Shown: one piece after another, positions 47,401 through 58,700 of the stretch
How positions within the stretch are numbered: the first letter of the stretch is position 1
How the letters are laid out: every line of letters begins with the position of its first letter
Notes under the pieces: model-generated
Told to the model about the DNA's origin: nothing
The model's input: only the letters and a program-made list of their open reading frames with translations
The model's database searches: none
NCBI GenBank assembly: GCA_027604005.1
Contig: JADGJT010000061.1
Location: forward strand, 1-64,000
Length of the DNA stretch: 64,000 nt
Reading direction: 5' to 3'
Source: Dinochytrium kinnereticum
Lineage: Eukaryota > Chytridiomycota > Chytridiomycetes > Chytridiales > Chytridiaceae
Program-made: the position numbers and the translations under genes

Positions 47401-48418
47401 TGGCCCGTCCTGACCAAATCAAGTCGAGCGTCCGCCAAGCATCGATACATGTAAGATAGCCCACAAGCCTGACAGAATATCTTAGATCACACCAAGTGCG
47501 AAACTGTGATTACCAAAAACGGGTTTCCATATCCCAGAGCAAGGAGTCGGTGGCCTAAACCGTTCAAGCCATCCAGGAATCCTTTGGCGCCGAGATGAAT
47601 AAAAACAAGACGGAGAGTGTGGCATACCTGCGTATCCCGCAAACTTGCTGAAGAGAACGAGCCGGCGATTATTTTCGTCCTTCATCAATTCGTAGTCAAT
47701 CAGGCGTATTTTCTAAACGTAGGAGGTAAGTGAGACGTTTGGATGAGAGTGCCAGCTTGTAACCTTGTCCAGGATGTTCTTCAGCATCGGCATATTGTAC
47801 TTTTGGCCTTTGTATGTGTGCGAGAAGAAAAGGTAGGTTTTGTCGGGGATGAGCTTGTCTGTAGGGACCTCCTTCACTCCCACAATGATATCCGCTTCCG
47901 AAAGGTCCTCTTTGATTACGGCTCCCACCTATTTAAAACATCTCGTAAGAAACAAAGATCCAATCGTCACAATGAAAACTTGGAAGAGCAATGTTGGTCA
48001 GCTCATGATCCCTGACAAGGCCCAACCACAACAAAGATGAATCCGAAGTTGCGAAGACATTAAAGATCACGTATTCCCCAATCCCATCCAAGCTCACACT
48101 CACCTCCTGGTACTTTTCATCCGGAATGACTCTCTTCGAGCTAGGCTGCACGATGACCTTTACGCCGAGCTCCTTTACAAGTCGCTCGACATGATCTGGA
48201 ACAAGCGGAACTCGCCTTTCCCATCTATTCTTATCCTCACGCCTGATGCCCAGCGACAGCGGCTTACGGTTGCTAGGTGGTGATGCAGCCCAGGAGTATT
48301 GCGCATGCGCTGAAAGATGTCGCCTTGAAGCAGCAGCCGCGACGTTGCGAGCCAGGATGTTAGCAGCAGCAGCGGTGCATGCTCTCGCCCGATGTGGTTG
48401 CGGACGAAGCAGGAGCAT
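44489..48418 (-). CDS. AASS: Bifunctional lysine-ketoglutarate reductase/saccharopine dehydrogenase
   Basis: Nineteen in-phase exons encode 948 residues: 48104-48418, 47764-47928, 47628-47712, 47514-47581, 47322-47468, 47194-47272, 47018-47151, 46822-46968, 46677-46762, 46505-46616, 46337-46458, 46173-46285, 45891-46128, 45560-45809, 45296-45469, 45159-45242, 44973-45115, 44765-44924 and 44489-44713. The N-terminus ([20 protein letters not shown], Arg/Ala-rich) is a likely mitochondrial presequence. The reductase half has [27 protein letters not shown] and [13 protein letters not shown] Rossmann motif [18 protein letters not shown] near residue 500 opens the dehydrogenase half. That half continues with [35 protein letters not shown] and VEVPGS. 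It ends [20 protein letters not shown], then [11 protein letters not shown]. The enzyme converts lysine to aminoadipic semialdehyde via saccharopine. The fusion is the animal/plant form. Typical fungi have separate Lys1 and Lys9 of the biosynthetic aminoadipate route. One donor is GTCCGA. Confidence 0.95.
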
Positions 48419-49397
48419 GGTGCGTCGTGATGATGATGGGTGGTGACCTGAAGAAAAATAGAAAAGCCGTGAGCAGCCTTGGGATGGATAGTTGCGATGC
48501 TGTCTGTGCACTCCGACAAGTCACCGGAAATTGATAAAAAGATAATAATATTCTGCAATTTGATTGACGGGCGAGGGGTCGCGCCTGTCGGACCTCCCCT
48601 GAGTTGCTGGCAGCGCTTCGATGTGCGTCAAGGAACGCAAGCGGAGGCTCATCGCCGCTGCATACACTGGCGGGCGGCCGCTCCAGCTGGAACCCTTCTC
48701 ATACTGTGTATGTGTGGCTGAGGCTTTGGTTGGAGTCTCACACGTACTGCTTCAAGGCGCTGTGAAAGCAGCCCATCACTACCACGCACTTGAACTAGGG
48801 AGACGGAAGTGTGGGTTCTGAAAAGGATTGCTCACGGTGACCTCTAGAGCCTGCTCAAGACGTGTGGCTGTCACTCGCGGAGGAGGTTGGCAGGTGTTGG
48901 GCAACGTTTTACTCTCATCCAGAGCATCAGATACACGATGAACCATTAAAGTTTGTAATCCGTGAACATGAAGCCCGGAGAACGGACGTAGAGAGAGAGA
49001 TCAGTTGTTTACGGGGGCCCCTTTTCGTGGACAGCACCATCAAGATGTATCGATCCCATCCATCTATCCAAATGCAATGCGGCGCTCACGGATGGAGTCC
49101 AGACTCTTCTATGTACAGGACATCAAAGTAGCAATGCCAAGGATAAGTTTGGTTGGATGGGCTAGGGGCGTGCCACTGATCGTCCACACTCAATCAATCC
49201 CATGGGGCCAGCAATTGAACCCGCCCAACATACAAGTGATGGGAGCAGGCCAATGAATACCCCGCACCAAATGCAGAATCTCTTTAACTCCTCTTCCGCG
49301 TCTTAATCTCCACACGATTTCCGCCCATCGCTCCATGTTTGAGAGAGGTTGTCGCTGGGTCAAAAAAAATCATGGAGCCTTTGCTGCTCAAAAAGTG
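48419..49397. other. Divergent intergenic, AASS / SMG-like
   Basis: This 979-bp head-to-head region should contain promoters for both genes. No supported coding exon was found, although the first exon of the SMG-like gene is an inference and an upstream alternative cannot be excluded. GC content is higher than in other gaps. Confidence 0.5.
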
Positions 49398-52300
49398 ATG
49401 TCCAACGCACCAAATGGAGCATCTACAACCACCGCCATCATCTTTGCACAGAGAGAACTCGATGCACTGTGGATGTATGCAGATTTTGATGAAGCCGTTG
49501 CCTGTCTCTTGTCCCTCCACCCTCGCCTTCTCCCTTGACCGCTCTCCCCCACCTGGGCGATCCATAAACTGACGTGGTCTTGAACCCAAAAAATGATATC
49601 AATAGGGAGGCTCAGGTTCTGGAAAAGCAGCTTAGCGAATGGGAAACAAACAAGAGAAGAGAGCGAACGATCACCCTCAAAGATGGGTTTTCCGAAAAGC
49701 TTCGGATAGCCTTACTTGAGATATATGAGGATATGTTAACCTCGGACGGGATAACTGCTTACGCAGGGAAGAATTTGGACGATCGATTATGGAATGTTGT
49801 CTTTTATTCGAGGATTGAAGAGCTAAGAAGTGTTATTGGGAAGGTTGGTCCTGGGATGCAGTAGTTTTGTGCTCTGTTTGGATGGGGCTAACGTTTTATT
49901 TGGCCATGGTTTTGCAGTTCCAGATGGACAGGAATGGATCACTGCAGAGCGCATTGGACGAGCTGGCTCGTCATCTTGACCTTGCGATTGCCTTCTACCA
50001 AACCTTCATCCTGAGTCTCTTGAGCCGTCTCAATGCTGACCCGATCGTCATTGGAGTTGGTTGGTTGCATTCTCCACACATAGCCTTTTCGGATTTTAAC
50101 GTTCCGATTTTCCTTTAGACATACTCATGAACGTGCGAGAGAACTCTGGGGACCGGGATTCAGTAGAGGCGCTAAAGGATATCCGGTTCAATCTCGTTCA
50201 CAAGAGCATCATATTTCTAGGCGATATTGGTGCGCCCCTTCTTTATTCTGGTAGATGTTGCTTTGCTCACCTTTTTCTATTTTATTGGAACAGCTCGATA
50301 CCGATCCATGTACCTACCCCCCACCGATATCTTCGCCTTTGATCCAAATTTCATCTACAAGCAAGCCATTTACATCAATCCAAATCATGGTTTGTTCCTG
50401 TTTAAAGTGATAATCACAACTGATTTAATATCTTAGGAAAACCCCACTCACAACTCGCTATCCTTTCAACGACGAAAAAAGACTACCTGAGCGTTATTTA
50501 TTGGTACTCGTTAAGGTAACGAAGCAGAGAAGACTTTGATGCTCAATCCTAACCTCTCTCTTTGCAGCCTTTTGAACAAACTCCCCTTCCCCGTCGCCAC
50601 CAAAAACCTCCTCACATTCCACGCAAAAACAACGTCCAAATGGACGGACGTATCCGACACATCAACTGGATGCGACAGGTACACTTTTTACACAAAAGCA
50701 CCGTTTTTTTGACATTTTCAATAGACTTTCCCGTCTCTTCATTCGATACCACCGGGAAGTCGTATTTCCAGATGATAATACCCTTTCAAAGATGGACGCG
50801 GCGGGATGTACATTGGAGTGGTTTGAAAAGCTAGAGAAGGAGTTTGCGGAGGCGGTTTGGGAGTCGGTGCCGTCGGATGAGAAGGCCTGTTTGATGATGA
50901 GGATGGCTGTCATACTAGTGGTTGGGTTTGCGACATTTGCGGAGAAGTTCAAAAAGACAGGTGGGTTCTTAACACGCTTTCTGCTCGGTTTATACGATGT
51001 GCTTAATCCTTCATACCCAACTAAACCTCGAAAAAACCAGATGTCATTCAACTTCGTCAGAAAATACGATACCTTCAATCCTCCATACTCTCCCTTCTTC
51101 TCTCCATTGCCGCTAGATCTATGACATCTATTTCCGAGTACCTCACAGACCTTTCTGATCAATCCATGGATCTGTTTGCTCTAGATGAGTCAGGGGAAAT
51201 GGATCCGGTGTTTTTGTACCTTAAGCCTGTGGCCATGATATGTGGATGGTTGACTCAGAATTTGGAGGCCGTAGTGCAATTTCGGAATTATACCGCCACG
51301 GGAACGCCGTTGAGTGGATTGGGTTCGGTGCGTTTGTGTTGTTATTTTTTGCTTGGTTGTTGTCCTTCGTTCTTTTTGGGTGTTGTTCTGCAGGCGAAAT
51401 AAAATCTAACCGCTGTCCCCACCTCCTCCTTCACTAATCACACCACTTTACTAGACCCTGTGGACATTCTCACGTAACCTCTCAACACTTGTCAACTTTC
51501 TCTCCGCGTTTGCGGACATGGACGGCAGCGTCGAGTGCCTCCCGGAGGACTTGGATCTTCTTGGGTTGACGACGTTCCACGAGTTCTACAAGAAGCTATC
51601 ATCTCAGGCGATTGTTCGAGAGTTAAAGGGGTTTGGAGCACCTGAGGTTGAGAGAGTGCTTGTGAGAATTTCGAGGGTTGCGAATCTGGCTAAAGTGATG
51701 TCCGAGAACAAGGTGGGTTTCTTCCTTTTTCTTCTTCTTCTTTTTCTTGTTATTTTGTACCGCCCCTCCCTCCCTCCCTCCCATTTTTTTTTGGGTGCTG
51801 AGATGTTGTTGTTAATTGCTTTTTGTTCTTGGCAGGAAGCGACACCCTTCTTTATTTTTGACGAAAAGAATGATGCTCGGTTCATGGTTTTAGACGCCGA
51901 GAGCAAGGTATACCCGACCTCCTCAGCTTTATTCAACCCCACATTCCTCACAACGCCCCTCTCGCATTTTTCACGAAAACAAAAAAACAAAAACAAAAAA
52001 AAAAACAGAGACTGGAACGCGATAAGGTCTCGAAAGCGCTTGCCGTCGAGTTTTTGAAGAATCAGATCGGGTCCATGGAGACCAGCCTTCAGAGGATGAA
52101 AGAGGTCACCATTCCCATCATAATTCCGGACGTTCAGTGTTACATCCAGAACCTCAAGTTTGTTAAAACGGTGTTGATGTCACGGAGCGCTGTGGTGATC
52201 ATTCCGCAAGATGGTGAGTTGGATCATTCTAGTAGGAACGACTTTTTGTTGGCTTGGCTTTGACTCGCCTTGATGATTGAATCTCTGAAACCGTTTCTCT

Positions 52301-52704
52301 TCACACTCACTCCCGTCACTCAAGTCCTCCACAACCTCGACAGACTGAAAAAAGGAACGGACCTCTCCAACGTCCGTGCAAGAGAAGCGATCCGATACCT
52401 GGAGCAACGATTCAAATACCGCAGCGTCTACCTTAGAGCTCAACAAGACAACGAAACCGCCGATCTCCCAGCCCTATCACAAGAGGATAATCTTCCTTCT
52501 ATTCCACGCCCTTACCGAGACCTGTTAAAGTGTTGCCTTTATTATCGTGATAAGGTTGCGCCGAGGCCTGTGGATGGGGATGACGTGACTTTTGCGTTGG
52601 TCACGGATGATGTTGAGACGGGGAGGTGGGCTGCTGAGGTTGGGGTTGGGGTTTGGGGGGTTAGAGAGTGGAATAGGAGGAGGAGGGGGGGTAGGCCAGG
52701 TTGA
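49398..52704 (+). CDS. SMG5/SMG6 (EST1)-family nonsense-mediated decay factor
   Basis: Thirteen exons (49398-49474, 49606-49843, 49918-50059, 50119-50229, 50294-50389, 50437-50515, 50568-50678, 50725-50960, 51041-51327, 51455-51712, 51836-51907, 52009-52213, 52325-52704) encode 763 residues. The N-terminal half matches the EST1 14-3-3-like/TPR region: VHKSIIFLGDIARYRSMYL, AIYINPNHGKPHSQLAILS, VIYWYSLSLLNKLPFPVA. After about residue 570 comes a helix and a PIN domain: IPIIIPDVQCYIQNL, VVIIPQDVLHNLDRLKKG, REAIRYLEQRF, PRPYRDLLKCCLYYRDK and FALVTDD. Acidic residues sit where SMG6 has its nuclease Asp triad, while RLKKG-REAIRYLE resembles SMG5. The protein may therefore be a merged ancestral-type SMG5/6. 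The first exon (25 codons plus two bases) is inferred only from donor and phase. The tail is Arg/Gly-rich. Confidence 0.83.
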
Positions 52705-53102
52705 AGAGGGGGGTTATGGGGTTATGTGGGTGGGGAGAGATGGACGAACTTTTTTGTATTTCTTATTTATGAGGTTGTGATTGCTTTGCTTTGCTTTCTC
52801 TATCTCCTCTCCTTTCTTTTTCTTTTTCTTTTTGTTTTGCTAGACTGGAGGAAGGTGGAAACCTTTGGTGTTTTTTTAATAGATCGTACAACTCGATGAT
52901 GTGTTTTGTGGATGTGCCAAATGCGTGTATGTACATGAATATGTGATGAATGAAATGAATGCGCAGCGTTTGAAAGAAAAAGAAAACCAAGTATGCAACA
53001 GAATAGAATAAAATGAGAAGGAAAGAAAGAAACGGAAAACAGAAACTTTCTCAGCACGAACCCCGAAAAATAAAACCCCTCATCCCTAAAACAAGGAAAA
53101 AA
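52705..53102. other. Convergent intergenic, SMG-like / NoxD
   Basis: This 398-bp tail-to-tail region has CTTT/TTTC runs near 52810. It should carry both 3' ends. No gene is seen. Confidence 0.5.
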
Positions 53103-53748
53103 TCATCTCGTAGGCGCCTTAACATCCCCACCCCCACCGCGTCCCTTCTTCCCCGCACCCTTCTTAACATCTCCCTTCACACCGCTCTCCCCATTCATGG
53201 CGGCCCGCAGATACGTCACCGCTCCACAAAACAAACACAACCCCGACGACATGGTCGCAGCTTCAAACATGCAGAGAGCGGTGAAACCAAGGTAGAGGAT
53301 ACCACGGATCCAGTAGTTGTCGAGAAGGAAGAGGTTAAGGTTTGTAAAGTGTTCGATGAGCATGATTAGGATGCCTGAGGCACTGTGTTTATTGGGGGAA
53401 CGAGAAGTTGTGTTGTTAGGCGAGACTGTTTGGGAGTTGGGTTGGGTGGGACCTTACATGTTGGCGTAGGCAAGCCAGGGGATTGGGTAATAGAGGGCGA
53501 TTAGGCCCCCGGTGAGTACGACTGAGGATGGATGGCGGAGCCAACGTGAGGGATCGCAGGGATGGACGGCGGAGCCCAGACGTGACGCGACAAGTTGCCG
53601 ACAATTAGAATGGTGTTTCTTTGACGGGTGGGTGGATGACGGGTGACAATGGAAAGATGAACTTACAGAACCCGCTGGAGTAGCTCTGAGTCCTTGCCCA
53701 AGACGCCCACTCAAACTTGTGCTTTGCCTTGAAGACGGAAGCAGTCAT
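53103..53748 (-). CDS. p22phox/NoxD-like NADPH oxidase subunit
   Basis: Three exons, 53667-53748, 53458-53521 and 53103-53382, encode 141 residues. FEWASWARTQSYSSGFFVLT aligns with the start of p22phox, where an EWA-WA motif precedes the first membrane helix. GGLIALYYPIPWLAYANI, ASGILIMLIEH, NYWIRGILYLGFTALCMFEA and SGLCLFCGAVTYLRAAMNGE complete a four-helix membrane protein; the last segment strongly resembles the R-A-V-LH...YLLAAVRGE end of p22phox. The family stabilises the catalytic NADPH oxidase (NoxA/gp91phox); NoxD is the fungal form. The tail is a short Gly/Lys-rich segment without the proline-rich SH3 ligand of the animal protein. Each splice junction restores the conserved pattern. 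Alternatives such as other small tetraspan proteins fit less well. Confidence 0.83.
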
Positions 53749-55760
53749 TATTGTGCACGATAGATGAACGATGGCTGTTGTTGGACGTTGATGGAGCTGC
53801 GGGGGAGGGCAGGGGAGGAACAATGAGGGGTATGAGAGGTGAGATGGAGGGGTGTGCGATATGAGCGACGGAGGTTTAAATACGCGAAGGGTGTGGTGGT
53901 GAGCGCGTCGAGTCATCGACGGCATCTGAGTCAGAGAACACAGGCCGCAGAGGGGCGATCTGTTTTGCTGTCTTCTGTCTGACAAGCCTTTTTATTTTCT
54001 AATTACCATACGTGAATAATGTATAAAAGTTCTACATTGCTATTATTATTATTGTTATTTTAGTGCCAAAGAATAAACTCTGCAGAAGAAGCGCAAGTGA
54101 AACTTATTTAAGGAATTTTATCACCTGCAGGATGCATCCGTTGAAGCAGCCATCTGCCGTGCATTGTCAAATGCTGGCCTATTATTTTGCATACATGATA
54201 TCCAATACGTAAAGATGCAGCGCAGATAGCAGCGCAGGGAGGAGAAGGTCCAAAAGTCTTCACTGATCAATGGCATCGATTCATTCTTCCTGAGCCCAAA
54301 GCAAGCAAGCAGCGGCAAGCAATTCGGGGTGGAAAAAAGGAAGCGAACAAATCTCTCACAATCTATTCTGACAATCTGACAATTGGGGGTTTAAATTGCC
54401 GTCCATCCTTACTTCCTTCCGTCCCTCAACAAACTGAACTGGCTGCTGCTGCTCTTGTTCTTCTGGGCTTCATCACGGCTGCCCTTCTGCATCGCTTCAT
54501 CACCACCACCACCAGGCGACACGCTGCCCCCAACACCAACCCCCTGGAATCAACTGTGAGCGCCACCCCCATCCCCTTCCCACCCACTGCCTGCACGATG
54601 ATGCTGATCGTGTCTGCAAAGAATGGATGCGCAAGCGGCGAGTCTGCCCGCATGCAGACGCATCTTTCAGTCTGTTCGATGTCCCATTACTAACACTATC
54701 ATTGCACACCCTCCATCACGCAAATGCATCATCACCATCGCCACCGCCAATCCACCGCAATTCTCACACGCTCATACATCGGTCATGATCCGTCATTGCT
54801 CTCAATGCCACCGATGTCTCTCCAATCTCACCTCCATCTTGCCAATCTCCCCCCTCTCCCTGCTGACCTTGCCTTCCTTCCCTGGCTCAGCTCATCACCA
54901 TCCGACCAGATCAAGGGTCTTCCTCCCACACCGCCAACGAAGCCAACAGCAACAAAACACCCGGCAGTGGCATGGCTCCAATATACGGAGGTGAGAAACT
55001 CTTGAATATCCCAGTGAATTTCAGGCCCATGAAAAATTGCCGAGTTCTTCCATTCTTCCTTTCGTGCCCTTCCTCTGTCTGTCTCTCTGGCTGCTGTTTC
55101 AGACTGCTGCTAGCTGCTGGGTTGGCCCGATTGGAAATGATGTGCAGCCGATGGCCAGCGATGATGGGTGTGTGTGTGGCCACCCAACCAGCCGATTGAG
55201 CTGGAGGGCGGTTGGCCTCATCAATCTTCGGTCATGATTGCCTGCTTGCCTGTCTATCTACCTCTCTATCTATCTGCAAGGCATGCCGCCTGTTTTTGGG
55301 TTCATCCATCCATCCATCCAGTGTTTGTTTTTACTTTGTTTTTTTTTGCGCCTTGCCTGCCTGCTGACACTCTGTTCTTTATTTATTTTATTTTTATTTT
55401 TTTTGAAATCGGCTTGATTTCTTCCCTTTGTTTTTCCTAAATCCCGCACTGGCATCGGCGGCCCCCCCCCCCCCCCGGACGCCCAGAGGACCCAAACACC
55501 AAACACACCCGAGCAAGCCACAACAAGAACACACAACACCAGCACCAACACACNNNNNNNNNNCCCTTTTTTTTTCATAATTCCCGTAGGTGCCTCGGGG
55601 CCCCCCCCCCCCCCTCGCATCCATCTCTCACCTTAAAACCAACCCTCCTCGCAACAAAACTCAACTCACCCCAACCCACATCTCTCTCACCACACCAGAC
55701 GACCCAACGGTCGAACAGCAGCTTCCTCAGGACAAACAGCCCGAATCTCCTTCCACAACC
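53749..55760. other. Intergenic between NoxD and ACC1, with an assembly gap
   Basis: About 2.0 kb without a supported gene. Its left part should hold the NoxD promoter. The right part holds the ACC1 promoter and 5' leader, with an ATCC tetranucleotide run near 55301-55320, T- and C-rich low complexity, and the N run. Short open frames are present but look like CT-rich leader sequence. Confidence 0.5.
55462..55614. other. Assembly gap flanked by poly-C runs
   Basis: Ten N bases (55554-55563) mark a scaffold gap of unknown real size. A run of 15 C lies at 55462-55476 and a run of 14 C at 55601-55614. Such homopolymers are a usual reason for assembly or sequencing failure. The gap is upstream of the ACC1 start and does not interrupt coding sequence in the model. 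Confidence 0.9.
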
Positions 55761-58700
55761 ATGGCTGGCGGAGCCTTTGGGGATGCCGAGGCCTCCACCG
55801 AGCTCGTCAGAGAGTTTGTGACTCGGTGCCGCGGGAACAGGGTCATCACCAGGCTTTTGATTGCCAACAACGGTATGGCGGCTGTGAAGGCCATACGCTC
55901 GATTCGACGATGGTCATATGAAACTTTTGGGGATGACCGAGCGGTGCAATTTACGGTTATGGCAACACCGGAAGATTTGAAGGTGAACGCAGAGTACATT
56001 CGTATGGCCGATCAGTATGTGGAGGTCCCTGGTGGGACCAGCAATAACAACTACGCGAACGTCGACCTTATCGTTGATGTTGCCCAGCGCACCAATGTTC
56101 AGGTAAGAGCCTCAGGCATGCCTTCTCCCTCCTGTCGCCCCTCCCTCCGTTCCATCTCCAAATGCCAATGCCGTCCGTCGGCCTCAGCATCCTTCCATGC
56201 CGTCGGCCTCGGCATCTGCCAATGCCGTCGTCTTTGCTCCCACACTTCATCGCATACAATCCAGGCTTCTTTTGGGTTTTTTCTTTTTAATTCCATGCGG
56301 AGTTGTCAATGTGATGCGCAGCAGGCGCAAAATTGTCACAAGGATTCCTGCCATCTGGACTCTGTCTTCAAACCCGTTTGTCCGAAAGGATTCAGCTGAC
56401 GCCTTTTGTTTGTTCTTTTGATGCACGTTTCGACATCTTAAACGCGTCACCATAACACGCGTGTTGACACGTTCGCGCCATCTTTATCCGCCGTCTCTGC
56501 ATCGTCAAGGCCGTTTGGGTTGGTTGGGGATTCGCCTCCGAAAACCCCATCCTCGCCGACAAGCTCACCGCTCTCGACATTGTCTTTATCGGTCCTCCCT
56601 CTTCTGCTATGCGCGCACTCGGGGACAAGATTGCCTCTACTATTGTCGCTCAATCTGCCAAGGTTCCCTGTGCCCCCTGGTCCGGAACTGGGATCACTCA
56701 AACTGAGATCGATGCCAACGGGCATGTGTCTGTTCCTGAAGAAGCTTACCGCTTAGCCACTACCTTTGACGTTCAGGAAGGGTTGGGCCACGCTGAGAAG
56801 ATTGGTTACCCTGTTATGATTAAAGCCTCTGAGGGTGGAGGTGGAAAAGGCATTCGACTTGTCGAAGAGCCGAAGGATTTCAAGATGGCTTTTGAGCAGG
56901 TCAGCAGGGAGATACCAGGGAGCCCTATCTTTATCATGAGGGTGATTCGGAATTCCAGGCATTTGGAGGTGCAGCTCTTGGCTGATGTTTATGGGAACGC
57001 TATTGCGCTTTTTGGTAGGGATTGTTCAGTTCAGAGGAGACACCAGAAGATTTTAGAGGAGGCGCCGGTGACAGTTGCTGATGCTGATTCGAGGGCCAAA
57101 ATGGAGAAAGCGGCCGTTAGGCTTGCTCAGATGGTTGGATATGTTTCTGCAGGTTGGTTTGTTGTTCGTGCTTTTCTTTTTGGCTTGCATTCTTTTATTT
57201 CGAATGATTACCTGCTTTTTGAGTTTTATTAACTTTGGCACTTCTGTAGGAACTGTTGAGTACCTCTATGAGCCTGCCACAAATGATTTCTATTTCTTGG
57301 AACTCAACCCTAGGTTGCAGGTAGAGCATCCCACGACCGAAATGGTATGTTCTTTTTTGTTTTTATTTTTGTTTTTACGTATTAATCTATCTATTCTTAC
57401 CTGCTCTAACCTTACGCTCTCGAATAGGTCTCGGGTGTCAATATTCCTGCAGCTCAACTCCAAATTGCCATGGGGATTCCCCTGAGCTGCATCAAAGATA
57501 TACGTATTCTTTACGGCATGACCCCCACAGGCATCTCGGACATTGACTTTGAGTTCACTAACCCCCAGACCCACCAAATCCAACGCAAACCCAGCCCTAA
57601 AGGCCACGTTATCGCAGCCCGTATCACAGCTGAAAACCCTGACGCAGGGTTCAAGCCCAACTCTGGCAAAGTCCTTGAACTGAATTTCCGGTCCAACTCG
57701 AATGTTTGGGGATACTTTAGTGTGAACTCCTCGGGTGGAGTTCACGAGTACGCTGATTCGCAGTTTGGACACGTTTTCTCATATGGCGAGACTAGGAATG
57801 ATGCTAGGAAGAATCTGATTATCGCGCTCAAGGAGCTTTCGATTCGGGGGGATTTTAGGACGACCGTAGAGTATTTGATAAAGCTGTTGGAGGCGCCTGA
57901 CTATGTTGATAACACTGTTACCACTGGATGGTTGGATGCCATTATCGCTAGGAAGGTTGAGACGGAAAAGCCTGACTCTGTGCTCGCGGCGCTTTGTGGG
58001 GCGGTTGTGAAGGCTCACGCCATGATCGCCTCTCAGACTTCGGAGTACCGCCGCCTCTTTGAGAAGGGTCAAACCCCATCGAAACACCTTCTCGCGACTC
58101 GTCATGTTGTCGATTTTATCTACCTGAACGTTCAGTACAAGATCACTGTGTCTCTTGCGGGGCCTAGGACTTATCTTCTGACTTGCTCAAATGATGGTGG
58201 GGCGTCGCAGGTTGTTGTAGATGCTAAGGATCTTGCCGATGGTGGATTGCTTTTATTGATTGATGGGAAGACTCACTTAGTTTATGCGAAGGAGGAGCCA
58301 CATGTCACTTTTATGACTTTGGATGGGAAGAGTTGTTTGCTGGAGAAAGAGAATGATCCGACGCTGCTGAGGTCACCTTCGCCGGGGAAGCTCATTAGGT
58401 ACCTTGTTGAAGATGGCGCACATTTGTCGACCGGGGATGCGTTTGCGGAGATTGAGGTAAAGTTTTTTTATAGGGTTATGTTTTCGGCACTTTTTTTTGT
58501 TTTATTTTTTTTCTACGGGATACTTATTTTATTCTTTTTTTTTTTTTGAATTTTTAGGTCATGAAGATGTACATGCCGCTTCTTGCTACTGAGAGTGGTA
58601 TTGTTACGTTCAGTACGCCCCCAGGGTCCACTCTTACCTCGGGTGATGTCGTCGGGCGATTGGTCCTTGATGACCCTTCGAGAGTTAAGAGAGCTGTAAA

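Noticed and set aside
48419..48511. An N-terminal extension of AASS from an upstream in-frame ATG
   Set aside because: The presequence beginning [10 protein letters not shown] already fits mitochondrial targeting; the extension adds His/Ser-rich residues not typical of a presequence.
53986..55553. Possible small genes in the 2-kb gap before ACC1
   Set aside because: All frames are CT-rich, lack splice partners and resemble no family; better read as promoter and leader.
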